64,000 nucleotides of DNA from Mucilaginibacter sp. L294 (GCF_001636615.1 NZ_LGEK01000008.1:1-64000), one strand, 5' to 3'. Shown: positions 26,261-35,563, counted from the first letter of the stretch. Program-made: numbers and translations. The notes: generated by a model from the letters alone, not told the origin.

Positions 26261-26557
26261 TTAATCGCGCAAGGCTATATTGGTAAATATGCCATCAGCA
26301 ACCAACATCCCTTTGTCGCCGGTACAGGTATCTACAGTATGAATATATTTAAAACTCCCGCTGAGACAATCATACGCCTGGTCTATCAATTTTATCAGCA
26401 CCGTTTGTAAAGGGAAATCGCGATTATTTTGCAAACAGTACAGATGGCTGTTAGCTAATATTAAAAAGTCGCTGTCATATCCCTCAGCATGCAAGGCGAT
26501 AACTCTTTTAGTGAAGTTCCCATTGATGGTTCTCTGTTTTTTTCCTAAAACTGTCAT
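26261..26557 (-). CDS. Small hypothetical protein, 98 aa
   Basis: A 98-residue soluble protein with strand-helix character (FTKRVIALHAEGYDSDFLIL, NNRDFPLQTVLIKLIDQAYD) and no export signal. Composition is convincingly coding. The family is not recognised. It stands alone, facing the cupin terminator, and its promoter must lie in the AT-rich region above 26557. Confidence 0.6.
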   Translation of the reverse strand: MTVLGKKQRTINGNFTKRVIALHAEGYDSDFLILANSHLYCLQNNRDFPLQTVLIKLIDQAYDCLSGSFKYIHTVDTCTGDKGMLVADGIFTNIALRD

Positions 26558-26919
26558 ATTATTAAGGTTTTATAATTACACCACATACAATCATGTGCCA
26601 TAAATGCAAGAACTTGATTACAAGCAACTTAATTACATTTATGGTATATCTCTTTTACGGCAATTCGTTAAACTACAATAGCGGGACGAAATATCGTAAC
26701 AGGTTGGTCATAAATTATTTGTAATAAAAAAGCCCGGCCCGTAATACCGGGCCGGGCAACTAAAACAACGAACAAAAAACAGTACGACGGCTACACCTAC
26801 CCGTATAGCTGATCGTACCCCACCATTACCCACCCTACAGGGAACGGCAGTCTCTTTAAGCAATAACGACGGAAATATTTTGATTACTGCTTGTGTAGTA
26901 AACTATAATAGATGGCTTA
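26558..26919. other. Intergenic region with one terminator
   Basis: Apart from the terminator at 26732-26757 no gene or other structure is seen. The 26558-26731 part is AT-rich promoter-like DNA for the gene at 26261-26557. The 26758-26919 part is the 3' untranslated end of the efflux operon. Confidence 0.5.
26732..26757 (-). terminator. Terminator of the efflux operon
   Basis: GCCCGGCCCG and CGGGCCGGGC form a perfect 10-bp G+C-rich stem with a loop of TAATAC on the plus strand. On the minus strand it is followed by a T-run (TTTTTTATT). It lies about 160 bases after the 57-codon gene at 26920 and ends the transcript coming from 32504. Confidence 0.85.
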
Positions 26920-27093
26920 TCATCCGGCGATGGCCATGAGGTAAGCGAGCTTACAGTCATATTCTGTTTTGTCGGTTTTTACTGCAGAGGCTTTTCCGGA
27001 GCAGGGATTAAATTTCTTTTTCAATAAATGGCTATCAGTTTGGCTTTTTAATGTGCGCTGTTGATTACCTCCTGCATCTTTTTGGGTTTTCAT
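26920..27093 (-). CDS. 57-residue peptide gene at the end of the efflux operon
   Basis: An ATG at 27093 opens a 57-codon frame ending at 26920. The peptide starts MKTQKDAGGNQQRTLKSQTD and has a basic middle (HLLKKKFNPC) and an end ..DCKLAYLMAIAG with two cysteines. It begins 24 bases after the MFS transporter stop, and a strong terminator follows, so it is probably co-transcribed with the transporter genes. The leader-like charged front, a Gly-Gly at residues 8-9 and a Cys-containing tail recall exported peptide precursors, but no maturation enzyme is nearby. It may be only a small accessory protein. Confidence 0.5.
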   Translation of the reverse strand: MKTQKDAGGNQQRTLKSQTDSHLLKKKFNPCSGKASAVKTDKTEYDCKLAYLMAIAG

Positions 27094-27117
27094 ATGTGTT
27101 TATTTTGGTTTAATAAT

Positions 27118-28704
27118 TTATTGATTAGTTACTTGGGCATTGCGGAACCGTGCCTGATAAAGCGCTGTCAAAACAGCAATGCCCAGTATAATACAAATCA
27201 GTACGGCTATAAAAAGGAAAGTGGCCCTGTTAGTTAGCAACTGGCTCTGAACACCTAATGTTTTGGCCAGGGATATATTGGCAAGCGTTAACGCCTGATC
27301 TGGCGCATAACCTTTTGAAACAAATAACTCCTTTAAACTTTGCAAATGTTCGCCGGCTTCATTATCGGCAATTGTAAGGTGGCCCAACAAACTTTCACGA
27401 AATAGCTGGTTATAGTATAGTTGCAGGTTATAGAAACCGGCACCGGCATTTAATAAAGAAGCAAAACGAGTATACGCAGCAACTGCCAGCCCCGTTATGC
27501 CCGTTGACGGAGGCACCGATTTCAGAATAAAAATCATGATTGGCACGAAGAGTATTGCGGATGCAGCTCCCTGAAAAAAGAGAGGCAGCAACAAATCCTC
27601 GAAAGAAAGATCGGGTGTAAATATAAAATACATCCAAACATGATAAATCAGTAGCATACAAAAACCCGCGAATACAAAACCTTGTGTGGCGTTTTTCTTT
27701 CGTAGCAATATCAAAGTAGAAACAATCATGAATGATATAAGGCCGCCAACATTTACCAGTGCCAGGCTAACAATTTGCCCCGTTCCCCATTGCAATGTAC
27801 TGCCAGTATATCCAAATATCAGGTTGATACTCTCTTTCATGCCGTAATACATGGCCAGCAGTACAAGCCCTATCCAAAAATTAGTATACTTAAATACAGC
27901 AAGATCTATGATGGGGCGTTTTACAGTTGCGCAACGATATAAAAAAAGTAATGCACCACAGATTGTTAATGTGCACGAAAAAACAATACGGGTGTCGGTA
28001 AACCAGTAGTATTTTGACCCGTAAACCATTGTAAAAGCAAAGCCACTGGCTGCGCAAGCGAAAAATGTGGCACCCTGCCAGTCAATCTGGTAAAGAGGGT
28101 AAGGCCGGATGCCAGATTTTGCCTTGAACCCAAACAGCACAATTATTAAGGAAATTATCTGGAAAAAAACCATGTAATTGTAGATGTTCTTAAAGTCGGA
28201 GTTTAAGGAAACTTGTGATGCCACAATGCCGATAAGTGCGCCGCTACTTAAAAGCGTGCCGTAAAAAATAGAAGGGCCAACTACCTGCCGGATCTCCATT
28301 TTTAGGAATGCAGGGATAAGCGTAAGCACGCTTGCAGAAACTGAGCAGATAACCACCCCCTGTAAAAAACGGATAATAAAAAAAAGGTGAATATCAGTTG
28401 TGTACATACAAGCTACCGATAAAAACATACCGAAAGTTATAATACAGATCAAATACCCCTTCATCTCAAAGTACCTTAAAAAACGAGCCTGTAACGGCAG
28501 GAAGGTAACAATCCCTGCGTAACAAATTTGGAGGCTGAAGGTAATATCTTCAGGCTGCGCACCAAAGTAGGCTACTACGTAGTTTTGGCTAAGAGCGAAG
28601 GATACAAACTGGGTAATTGATGATATCAGGATAAGAGTTAGCGCTATACGCGCGCCTCTGCTCCAATCATTTAACCAGGGTTTTAAGTAAACAGGGGCGT
28701 TCAT
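27118..28704 (-). CDS. MFS multidrug efflux transporter, DHA2/EmrB type
   Basis: This 528-residue integral membrane protein has about 14 hydrophobic segments, as in the DHA2 (EmrB/QacA) drug:H+ antiporter family. A loop motif around RFLQGVVICSVSASVLTLIP corresponds to the conserved motif C region. Its start overlaps the stop of the HlyD-type gene (ATGA at 28701-28704). With the adaptor and the TolC-like channel encoded upstream in the same operon, it should form a tripartite pump carrying small molecules across both membranes. The TetR gene at the head of the operon is the likely drug-responsive repressor. Confidence 0.9.
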   Translation of the reverse strand: MNAPVYLKPWLNDWSRGARIALTLILISSITQFVSFALSQNYVVAYFGAQPEDITFSLQICYAGIVTFLPLQARFLRYFEMKGYLICIITFGMFLSVACMYTTDIHLFFIIRFLQGVVICSVSASVLTLIPAFLKMEIRQVVGPSIFYGTLLSSGALIGIVASQVSLNSDFKNIYNYMVFFQIISLIIVLFGFKAKSGIRPYPLYQIDWQGATFFACAASGFAFTMVYGSKYYWFTDTRIVFSCTLTICGALLFLYRCATVKRPIIDLAVFKYTNFWIGLVLLAMYYGMKESINLIFGYTGSTLQWGTGQIVSLALVNVGGLISFMIVSTLILLRKKNATQGFVFAGFCMLLIYHVWMYFIFTPDLSFEDLLLPLFFQGAASAILFVPIMIFILKSVPPSTGITGLAVAAYTRFASLLNAGAGFYNLQLYYNQLFRESLLGHLTIADNEAGEHLQSLKELFVSKGYAPDQALTLANISLAKTLGVQSQLLTNRATFLFIAVLICIILGIAVLTALYQARFRNAQVTNQ

Positions 28705-29750
28705 ATAGCTTTCTTTTTAACGGAGATCAATACGTTCATTCCTGCCTTAACATCAGCTATATCCTTACTGGTAAACTTAACTTTAACCGGTACGCGTTGT
28801 ACAATTTTTACAAAGTTGCCTGTTGCATTATCTGGCGGAAGTAAGGAAAATTTGGCTCCGGTAGATGCCGAAATGGCTTCTATCTGCCCTTCAAAAACTT
28901 TGTTATCAATGGCGTCTATCCTTATTTCTACCGGCTGGCCAACATACATACCATTTACCTGCGTTTCCTTAAAGTTGGCGGTTACCCACTTATCTTTTTC
29001 GTTAACTATAGATACTAATGGTTGCCCGGGCTGGATCTGCTGTCCTTCTAAAATAGTCTTTCGTCCCATGCGCCCCGTATAAGGCGCCGTAATGATGGTA
29101 TAGGCTAAATTGATGCGTGCAAGTTCCAGCTGCGCTACTTTTTCCTTAAGATCGGCAGCAAGTAGCGCTTTCCGGGAATTAAGTTCGGCAATTTGCGAAA
29201 AACTGACCTTAAGGTTGTTTTGTGCGGCACTATAATCGCTTACTGATACATCATATTTGGACTGAACAGACTCCAGGTCGGAGCCTGTTGTAGCCTCTTC
29301 TTTTAATAAGTTCTTATAGCGTATAATATCCTGTTGCTGCAACACTAAACGGGCTTTAGCTCCATTTATCTGATCGCGATTTACCAGTGTACCGGTTTGG
29401 GCAGATGAAATACTTGCATCTAATAACTTTAGCTGCGCGTGTGCATCATCAACAGCAGCTTCCGCCTCTGTTACATGCTGGCTATACTCGCGGTCATCAA
29501 GTACGATCAGGGTATCACCAGCTTTTACAAGGTGATGTTCATCAAAGCGTACTTGTTTTATAAAGCCGCCCACCCTTGCCGATACGGGATTGATATAGGA
29601 TTCAACCTGGGCGTCATTAGTTTCTATAAACTTTTTGTCGCGTAAAATATATGCCGTAAAATAGTATAAACCAGTGGCAATAATAAGTAAAGCCAGCACC
29701 GACAGCAATATATTGCCGGGATGCAATTTAGATTTTGTTGGGTTATTCAT
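28701..29750 (-). CDS. HlyD/EmrA-type membrane fusion protein
   Basis: The product is 349 residues if started at ATG 29750 (MNNPTKSKLHPGN). The longer frame to 29876 runs into the upstream TolC gene and is rejected. One transmembrane helix (ILLSVLALLIIATGLYYFTA) is followed by the biotinyl-lipoyl-like segment TNDAQVESYINPVSARVGGF, a long coiled-coil hairpin (about residues 90-200) and the second lipoyl half with TIITAPYTGRMGRK. This is the EmrA/HlyD family. The protein links the inner-membrane MFS pump to the outer-membrane channel. It overlaps the MFS gene by 4 bases and starts 22 bases after the TolC gene. Confidence 0.9.
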   Translation of the reverse strand: MNNPTKSKLHPGNILLSVLALLIIATGLYYFTAYILRDKKFIETNDAQVESYINPVSARVGGFIKQVRFDEHHLVKAGDTLIVLDDREYSQHVTEAEAAVDDAHAQLKLLDASISSAQTGTLVNRDQINGAKARLVLQQQDIIRYKNLLKEEATTGSDLESVQSKYDVSVSDYSAAQNNLKVSFSQIAELNSRKALLAADLKEKVAQLELARINLAYTIITAPYTGRMGRKTILEGQQIQPGQPLVSIVNEKDKWVTANFKETQVNGMYVGQPVEIRIDAIDNKVFEGQIEAISASTGAKFSLLPPDNATGNFVKIVQRVPVKVKFTSKDIADVKAGMNVLISVKKKAI

Positions 29751-29772
29751 GATCGGGTAATGTGTTTGTTGT

Positions 29773-31134
29773 TTAAAGTTTTCCTGAAGTATAAAGTAGT
29801 TGGTAGTATATAAACTGGGCGCTTGTTTGTGCCTGCACCAGGTTAAAGCGACTCTCCTGGTACAGATTGTCTGCATCCAGCAGATCGGTAAGCAAGGCGA
29901 GTTGGTTATAATACTTTGCGCTAACTATCTTGTAGTTCACCCTTGCCTGTTCAATTGAGTTTTGGGTAACGATTATGCGATTAAGCGCTTCCCGGTACTT
30001 GATCAGTAACCCCGAGGCTTCCTGTTTTACATCATCTTTTATATTTTGCTCGGCGTACTTCAATTCCTGCAGCCTGATGCGGCCGGCAGAAAGTTTATGC
30101 TTGTTTTGGTAAATAGAAGAGATGTTGTACTGTATTTTGAGCCCAACAAAACCAATGGAATAGGCTTGGTCTACAGGTGGGTAGAAAATATTATTAGGAT
30201 AACTAAACCCATATGCCGAGAACAGGGATAAAGATGGTGAGTTATTACTTTTTATGCCCCGTATGCGCGCATTTTGTACTTGAATATCGTAGCCGGCCTT
30301 ATTAACTGAAAATGCATCGCGAGCCGCATTAACCGCCAGCGGCAAAAGTGTATCAACCACCGGCCTTAGCATATTTGAAGAATCAGCAACCTGTATGGTT
30401 ACAGAATCGGGCAGGTTAAGAAGCACATTTAACTTTTGGCCGGTAATTATAATATCGTTATCTGCAGCTTCAAGGTTCAATTTAACGGATGACAATACCA
30501 GTTCGGCCCGTAATACATCACTCCGGGTTACCTTTTGATTTTGGTATAAAGCATTGATGTTTTTAAGCCTTGTTTGCGCCCTTATTACTTGCTCTTCTAT
30601 AAATCTTTTCTGGTCATTCAACCTTACTATTCCCAGGTATTGAGCGGTAATCTGTAAGCCCACATTAGCAGTTTGCTCCCTGGTGTTTACTGCCGACAGA
30701 TCCCTTTTCGAACTTTGCTCTGCTTCAATAGCTCTTTGCCTCCCCCCTGAATAAAGATTAAGGGTTGCTGCAACGTTAAGGTCGGCACCATTAGAGGTGG
30801 GCCTTTTTGGTACGGAATGTGCCCCACCTAAAAAGTGATTGTACAAGGTAAGGCTCGTAAATCGTTGATAATCGGCACCGGCGAGTATTGTTGGTAAAGC
30901 CGCGTTTTTAGCATCCTTGTAATCGGCAACACTGGCGCTTTCCTCACTTTTTGCCGCCTTAACAAGATTGTTGTTTTCTTTACCAAGTGTAATACTTTCT
31001 GCAAGCGTTAACTTTATAACCCGCTGCCCTGCTGATATTTGCTGCGAAAAACAACAATTTATCGCACTAAAAAAAAGGCATAAAAAGGTTATAGCAGGCT
31101 TGCACACAGCAAACCTTAGGCTTATCGTTTTCAT
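29773..31134 (-). CDS. TolC-like outer membrane efflux protein
   Basis: The 453-residue protein has a signal peptide (ending near CCFSQ) and two repeats of the outer membrane efflux protein (OEP) family. Long amphipathic helices such as LTLAESITLGKENNNLVKA and LRAELVLSSVKLNLEAADND are typical of the periplasmic tunnel. It starts 6 bases after the TetR gene and precedes the adaptor and pump genes. It forms the exit channel of the tripartite system. Confidence 0.9.
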   Translation of the reverse strand: MKTISLRFAVCKPAITFLCLFFSAINCCFSQQISAGQRVIKLTLAESITLGKENNNLVKAAKSEESASVADYKDAKNAALPTILAGADYQRFTSLTLYNHFLGGAHSVPKRPTSNGADLNVAATLNLYSGGRQRAIEAEQSSKRDLSAVNTREQTANVGLQITAQYLGIVRLNDQKRFIEEQVIRAQTRLKNINALYQNQKVTRSDVLRAELVLSSVKLNLEAADNDIIITGQKLNVLLNLPDSVTIQVADSSNMLRPVVDTLLPLAVNAARDAFSVNKAGYDIQVQNARIRGIKSNNSPSLSLFSAYGFSYPNNIFYPPVDQAYSIGFVGLKIQYNISSIYQNKHKLSAGRIRLQELKYAEQNIKDDVKQEASGLLIKYREALNRIIVTQNSIEQARVNYKIVSAKYYNQLALLTDLLDADNLYQESRFNLVQAQTSAQFIYYQLLYTSGKL

Positions 31135-31140
31135 AATTTT

Positions 31141-31785
31141 TTATTCGTTTTTTAATAGCTGCCCGGGGGCAGCTTTCGGTTCTGTTATTAGAATTTGGTG
31201 TAGATAATTTTTTATTGTTTTCAGATTAATGTCGCTGTAATCACTGCTATCCCCTACAATTGTATTTAAAGGATAATCGTGTATAACGGTTGACATTACA
31301 CTCAATATGGTCAGGAAAAACAAGGATGGGTTTACGCTTTTAAAACACCCCTCTGTGACACCTGCAGTAAGAATATCCTTTAGTACAGATACATTTTCGC
31401 GCAGATAACTGCTGATCAGCTCCTTCATATCAGATTGTGAAAGAAAAACTATTTCCCGATAAAGCAACCGCTGAAAATCGCCGCTTAACTGATACCTGTC
31501 TGTATATATTTTGAGAAAAACATCTAACTTTTCCACTGCCGAAAGTGGTTGCCATTTTAGCTGTTGAAGGGAGAGCCTCATTTCGTCCAAACGCGTTTGA
31601 AAGATTTTTTCGTAAAGGGCCTTTTTCGAACCAAAATAGTAACCTATCAGCGACATATTCATAGAAGCCCTGCCTGCAATTTCACGTATGGAGGTAACAG
31701 CGTAACTTTGCTCCGCAAAAAGCTGTTCAGCAACCGTAAGCAACTTGGCCCTGGAATCAATGTTAGTTGTAATAATTATACTCAT
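31141..31785 (-). CDS. TetR/AcrR-family repressor
   Basis: The 214-residue product has the N-terminal TetR helix-turn-helix: AKLLTVAEQLFAEQSYAVTSIREIAGRAS with recognition helix MNMSLIGYYFGSKKALYEKIF, residues about 12-60. The rest is a helical ligand-binding domain. It lies within the operon, overlapping the pirin-like gene by 4 bases (ATGA, 31782-31785) and 6 bases before the TolC gene, so it likely autoregulates the efflux operon. Inducer unknown. Confidence 0.9.
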   Translation of the reverse strand: MSIIITTNIDSRAKLLTVAEQLFAEQSYAVTSIREIAGRASMNMSLIGYYFGSKKALYEKIFQTRLDEMRLSLQQLKWQPLSAVEKLDVFLKIYTDRYQLSGDFQRLLYREIVFLSQSDMKELISSYLRENVSVLKDILTAGVTEGCFKSVNPSLFFLTILSVMSTVIHDYPLNTIVGDSSDYSDINLKTIKNYLHQILITEPKAAPGQLLKNE

Positions 31786-32504
31786 GAGATTGGATCCTTC
31801 CTTTTATTATCGCCTAACTCTATCATAAATAGTTTAGTTAGCTTTGTAAAAGCCAGATAGATATATGCCTCATTTTTAAAAATAACGGCGTCCCGGTATC
31901 CCAAAACTTGACCATTAGCAGTCATTTCGCCATTAAAGACAAATAATATAATGGTATGCCCTTCGGTAATAGTTTCAACTTTATAGGTAGTTCCCGCTTC
32001 AAAGGCGCCGGTTTGCAGGCGCTTACCATGTTCCGAATCATCTTCCTGACCATTGCCAAGGTTGTTCAAAATAGTATAAAGGTGCCCTGTTTTTTCGTTT
32101 AAAGACCCGGAATAATACACACAGTTCTTATGTTCATGGGCTGATAGAAGCCAGATTTCCAGGAATTCGTTATCTGCGCAATCATCAGTATTGTGCAAAA
32201 CAGATTGCAAGGAAGTATGGCCTGTATTTACTACCATGGTATCGTTTTCAGACAGTGTAGCCCTAAAACCGTAAGAATCGTAATAATCTGCGTTACCGCT
32301 AATCATTACCCTGATAACCTGAAGAGGGTATCCAATAAAGTTCTGTATTTCTTGTTTGCCGGGCAGTAACACTTTACTATCAAACCTAATGACCGGCCCC
32401 CATTCAGTATCGGCTGTTGGGCAAACTACAGGGTACACAGAGTGATATGATTTTATATCACCCATATCTGTAAATTTCCTGTCTTGTTCTGCAAAATACT
32501 TCAT
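31782..32504 (-). CDS. Pirin-like bicupin protein
   Basis: The 240-residue protein shows the layout of the pirin/YhaK bicupin family: an N-terminal strand pair with TEWGPVIRFDSKVLLPGKQE and a later cupin with GYPLQVIRVMISGNADYYDS, then LSENDTMVVNTGHTSLQSVL. The usual metal-binding histidines of pirin are mostly absent, so quercetinase-type activity is doubtful. It is the first gene of the efflux operon. It may bind the compound being exported or a redox signal; that is inference. Confidence 0.6.
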   Translation of the reverse strand: MKYFAEQDRKFTDMGDIKSYHSVYPVVCPTADTEWGPVIRFDSKVLLPGKQEIQNFIGYPLQVIRVMISGNADYYDSYGFRATLSENDTMVVNTGHTSLQSVLHNTDDCADNEFLEIWLLSAHEHKNCVYYSGSLNEKTGHLYTILNNLGNGQEDDSEHGKRLQTGAFEAGTTYKVETITEGHTIILFVFNGEMTANGQVLGYRDAVIFKNEAYIYLAFTKLTKLFMIELGDNKRKDPIS

Positions 32505-32672
32505 CTTTTGTTTTGTTCAATAATCTGCTATCGGGTAACGATATGTTATTGAACAGTACAAATATCCGCAGAATAGCGCCTGTAAAAAGGTAGATTTGGC
32601 GGTAGTTTTAGTCGATTTTACTGTTTCTTGTTGCCATATAGAGATGCGCAAAAACAAGCACTATCAAGATTG

Positions 32673-33548
32673 TTATTTTATAGATTTACGATATTCAAGA
32701 GGCGACACCCCTTGATGGATTTTAAAGAATTTACCAAATATGGACTGATCTGAAAAGTGCAATTTTTCGCTTACCTGGGCAATACCCAGATCTTTATTCT
32801 GCAGCAATACCTTCGATTCAAGAATGATTGCCTTATCGATCCACTCTCCGGCGGTTTTGCCCGTTTGCCTTTTAATAACCTCAGAGAGGTACTTGGGTGT
32901 TACATTTAAACTATTTGCATAAAAGCTCACAGACCGCTGCCTCCAAAATTCCTTTGTTAGCAAGTTCCTAAACCTGACAAAAAGTGTGCTATTATCATCA
33001 TGGTGTTGGGTTGTATTTCTCTTTCCTTTGTGCAACGCATCTATCTCATGTACAAGTAAGTAGGCATAGCTCCGCATCAATACCGCTTCATTTACATGCT
33101 GCTTGTCAAATGTGTTTCTTATCAGGTTAAATACAGGTGCTAACCTATCCTGATCGGTTGCTTCCAGTTGCAAAACATGAAGATCATTATCCTCAAAAAA
33201 AGAATATTTGTTGAGATAAAATATATTAGAACGGGTTTCAAGTAAAAAGGCTTCGGTAAAGAAAATTATTTCCATTATGGGTGTTTCCGTACTACGTTCA
33301 AAAGAGCGGGTAATGGTAGGCCCGATTGTGACCACCGCGGGTGCGGAAACCATGCAATTCATGAGGCCTGCCTGTAGGCTTATAGTACCTTCTTTTAAGA
33401 ACAGGATAGCGTAAGTTTCGGTACGAAAGGGCTCATCTGTAAACAGTGGTTCTTTCCCCACATTCACAAAAAAATAGTTATTCCTTATTGTAGGAAAGCC
33501 AAACGCTTTTTGAAGCCTTGTTATAGAATAAGTACTTATATCTTCCAT
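32673..33548 (-). CDS. AraC-family transcriptional regulator
   Basis: The 291-residue product has an N-terminal cupin-like sensing domain (about 25-165) and a C-terminal AraC double helix-turn-helix (about 195-290). The latter includes SVSFYANSLNVTPKYLSEVI and IAQVSEKLHFSDQSIFGKFF followed by HQGVSPLEYRKS. It sits 168 bases upstream of the pirin-TetR-efflux operon in the same direction and is likely to activate it or itself. The effector is unknown. Confidence 0.9.
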   Translation of the reverse strand: MEDISTYSITRLQKAFGFPTIRNNYFFVNVGKEPLFTDEPFRTETYAILFLKEGTISLQAGLMNCMVSAPAVVTIGPTITRSFERSTETPIMEIIFFTEAFLLETRSNIFYLNKYSFFEDNDLHVLQLEATDQDRLAPVFNLIRNTFDKQHVNEAVLMRSYAYLLVHEIDALHKGKRNTTQHHDDNSTLFVRFRNLLTKEFWRQRSVSFYANSLNVTPKYLSEVIKRQTGKTAGEWIDKAIILESKVLLQNKDLGIAQVSEKLHFSDQSIFGKFFKIHQGVSPLEYRKSIK

Positions 33549-33619
33549 ATAGCTGTCTAAATTTAACTTAATATCCTATATTATATCAACACACAGCATA
33601 TTATATACTTCTTTACCTT

Positions 33620-33919
33620 TTACGCTCCCTGAATTAAGATGCAGATGCTATCATCTACTGCATATAGCGAATGTGTTATATCTACCGGGATATCAAAATT
33701 ATCATGCTTATGCAGTATTACCTGGCGGTTCGTTTCTTTATAAATAACACTGCCCTCTATAACCAATAATGTTGTAGGCAAGGGTGCTTTGTGATCAGTC
33801 CATATCGTATCCGTTTTTAAGCCGATAACGAGCGATTTAAAATGACTATTGGATTTGATGACACGGGCCACAGGCCTGGCAGATGTAATGAGTTCGTTCA
33901 AAATATTTTTGATGATCAT
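33620..33919 (-). CDS. Small cupin-domain protein, 99 aa
   Basis: A single cupin barrel of 99 residues: WTDHKAPLPTTLLVIEGSVIYK and ILHKHDNFDIPVDITHSLYAV form the two cupin motifs. It has no export signal. It is the last gene of the long operon running from 39063, 15 bases after the hemerythrin gene. A second small cupin lies upstream at 34450. Both probably sense or bind a small ligand or metal in the same stress response. Confidence 0.7.
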   Translation of the reverse strand: MIIKNILNELITSARPVARVIKSNSHFKSLVIGLKTDTIWTDHKAPLPTTLLVIEGSVIYKETNRQVILHKHDNFDIPVDITHSLYAVDDSICILIQGA

Positions 33920-33934
33920 AATCGTATGTTTTTA

Positions 33935-34447
33935 TTATTTATCCTGCATAATCACATTTGCCTTTTTTGGATCCGCCCAAAATTCGTCGGCATAGTTGTC
34001 AATAAAAAGATCCTGATGCAGCTTGATCAGGATATCACGTATTCCGGTTAATACTTTGGCGGGGAGTTCTTGCTCCAGGAAAGGAAATACCTGGCGCTCT
34101 TCAAACCTGATGTGATCAGTTAAAAGCCCAATAAAGGTTAAATAACCGCTATAGCAATTTATTCCGTCGTCAATGATCTTCTTAAACCAGTCTGCGAGTT
34201 CCTGATGGTCATCCCTGGCCTTTTCTGTGAGCCGGCCAGATATTTGGTTAAATAACAGGATCTCTTCTTCGCGGAAATGTTCAAACAGGTGTGATTCCCA
34301 GAAATAACGGATATAATAGTTAATACGGTCAAATGATACGCCTCTTTTTACCCCTTCTTTTATCTTCCAGCAAAACAGGAGACCGGAATGGTGGTCTCTT
34401 GACAGCGTTACAAGGTAACCGCTTCTTTTAATTGGCTTATTTTTCAT
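33935..34447 (-). CDS. Hemerythrin-domain protein
   Basis: This 170-residue protein is a hemerythrin HHE four-helix bundle. The iron ligands appear as SRDHHSG near the start, SHLFEHFREEE, DDHQEL and DHIRFEERQVFPFLE. Such proteins bind a non-haem di-iron centre and handle oxygen, nitric oxide or iron. It lies 2 bases after the cupin gene at 34450. Its partners, a truncated haemoglobin and a cbb3-type oxidase, point to low-oxygen or nitric-oxide stress. Confidence 0.85.
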   Translation of the reverse strand: MKNKPIKRSGYLVTLSRDHHSGLLFCWKIKEGVKRGVSFDRINYYIRYFWESHLFEHFREEEILLFNQISGRLTEKARDDHQELADWFKKIIDDGINCYSGYLTFIGLLTDHIRFEERQVFPFLEQELPAKVLTGIRDILIKLHQDLFIDNYADEFWADPKKANVIMQDK

Positions 34448-34449
34448 CG

Positions 34450-34740
34450 TCAGTTAATGTTTGCATCTGCCAGGTCCCCATAACGGATCGTGGCATTATC
34501 ATCAAGAATGATTAGCGCCTTTATAGCTTCTACTGCCTTTAACATATGCTGAACATTAGCCGGAATCAGGATGATACTACCGGTTTTTAATTCGTAACTT
34601 TCCTCCTTATATATCAACAACGCGCTGCCTTCTTCAACAATAAGGTAAGCATTGGCCGTAGCCACATGCCTTTGCATATTTGCCCCGGCAGCAAGTTCTA
34701 TCCTCACTACCTGCACATTCCCCTTTTCCCATATTTCCAT
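34450..34740 (-). CDS. Small cupin-domain protein, 96 aa
   Basis: The 96-residue product is a single cupin: RHVATANAYLIVEEGSALLI with a histidine-containing first motif, and LKTGSIILIPANVQHMLKAV with the second. No signal peptide. It is spaced 16 bases after the truncated haemoglobin and 2 bases before the hemerythrin gene, so it belongs to the same operon. Ligand unknown. Confidence 0.75.
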   Translation of the reverse strand: MEIWEKGNVQVVRIELAAGANMQRHVATANAYLIVEEGSALLIYKEESYELKTGSIILIPANVQHMLKAVEAIKALIILDDNATIRYGDLADANIN

Positions 34741-34756
34741 AATTTCTGTTTTTATG

Positions 34757-35140
34757 TTATAAGATTACCTTTGCCATATCCCTGGCCATGGCAAGTTTAT
34801 GCTGAAACATTTCAGACATCAACCCTGCGCGCAGCTTTGCTTTTTCTGCAACCTCGCCACTGAAATGCCGGTCTATCGTTTGATCAAAAAGAGCCGTCCA
34901 GCGCTTAAAATGGAGTTTATTAATAGGAAGCGGTGCATGTTTAGCAAACGGGTTTCCCTTAAATCCTTGCACGCCAAATAAAGCGGCGTTCCAAAAGGCA
35001 TACATTTTATTGAGATGAGGCTGCCAATCGCCAGTAATTACCGCTGAGAAAACTGGGCCGATAACTTCATCCGCACGTACACTGTCGTAGAAAGAGTCGA
35101 CCATTATCTTAATCGAATTGATATCCTCTATATCTTTCAT
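34757..35140 (-). CDS. Group III truncated haemoglobin
   Basis: The 127-residue product matches group III truncated haemoglobins. Visible are FYDSVRADEVIGPVF at the front, HLNKMYAFWNAALFG, and the proximal-histidine segment LPINKLHFKRWTALF with His77. These proteins bind haem and are linked to nitric-oxide or oxygen handling and to microaerobic respiration. It is 11 bases downstream of the oxidase-associated gene at 35152. Confidence 0.9.
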   Translation of the reverse strand: MKDIEDINSIKIMVDSFYDSVRADEVIGPVFSAVITGDWQPHLNKMYAFWNAALFGVQGFKGNPFAKHAPLPINKLHFKRWTALFDQTIDRHFSGEVAEKAKLRAGLMSEMFQHKLAMARDMAKVIL

Positions 35141-35151
35141 CTCTGTTTCTT

Positions 35152-35559
35152 TTAAAGTTTAACCGATAGTGAGGTTATGATAAAATAACCCGTCCAGGCC
35201 ACAAAAAGAATGATCCCCACAATAACCCACCAGGGTATACTTTGTGGAGTTTCGCTCCCATGAAGCGTAAATGTTTTTTGATCACCTTTACTATAAGCGT
35301 TAATCATCAATGGCAGCACACCTTCAACTATTTCGTTATTCTTAAGCCCTTCTACCGCGATCGCGGGGCCGTTGCGTACAGTGAATGGGATAAGCCTTAC
35401 GCCCTCCTTGCCATGCTGATTTTTACTCACCACTTTTAGGGTATGGGTGCCGTCCACCAACTTTCGGGTATCCAATTCAAAAGATACAGGGGCCGGGAAC
35501 TCGCCAATTGGTTGGGTATCATCGTCAATAAACAGGCTAACCACACTTTTATCTTTCAT
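35152..35559 (-). CDS. Oxidase-associated single-pass membrane protein
   Basis: The 135-residue protein has an N-terminal Ig-like beta domain (FPAPVSFELDTRKLVDGTHT) and a C-terminal transmembrane helix (IPWWVIVGIILFVAWTGYFI). It resembles small proteins found next to cbb3-type oxidases in Bacteroidota, which I take to be assembly or accessory subunits. It is 4 bases after the 85-residue membrane protein and 11 bases before the globin. A precise role is unknown. Confidence 0.65.
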   Translation of the reverse strand: MKDKSVVSLFIDDDTQPIGEFPAPVSFELDTRKLVDGTHTLKVVSKNQHGKEGVRLIPFTVRNGPAIAVEGLKNNEIVEGVLPLMINAYSKGDQKTFTLHGSETPQSIPWWVIVGIILFVAWTGYFIITSLSVKL

Positions 35560-35563
35560 AGTG

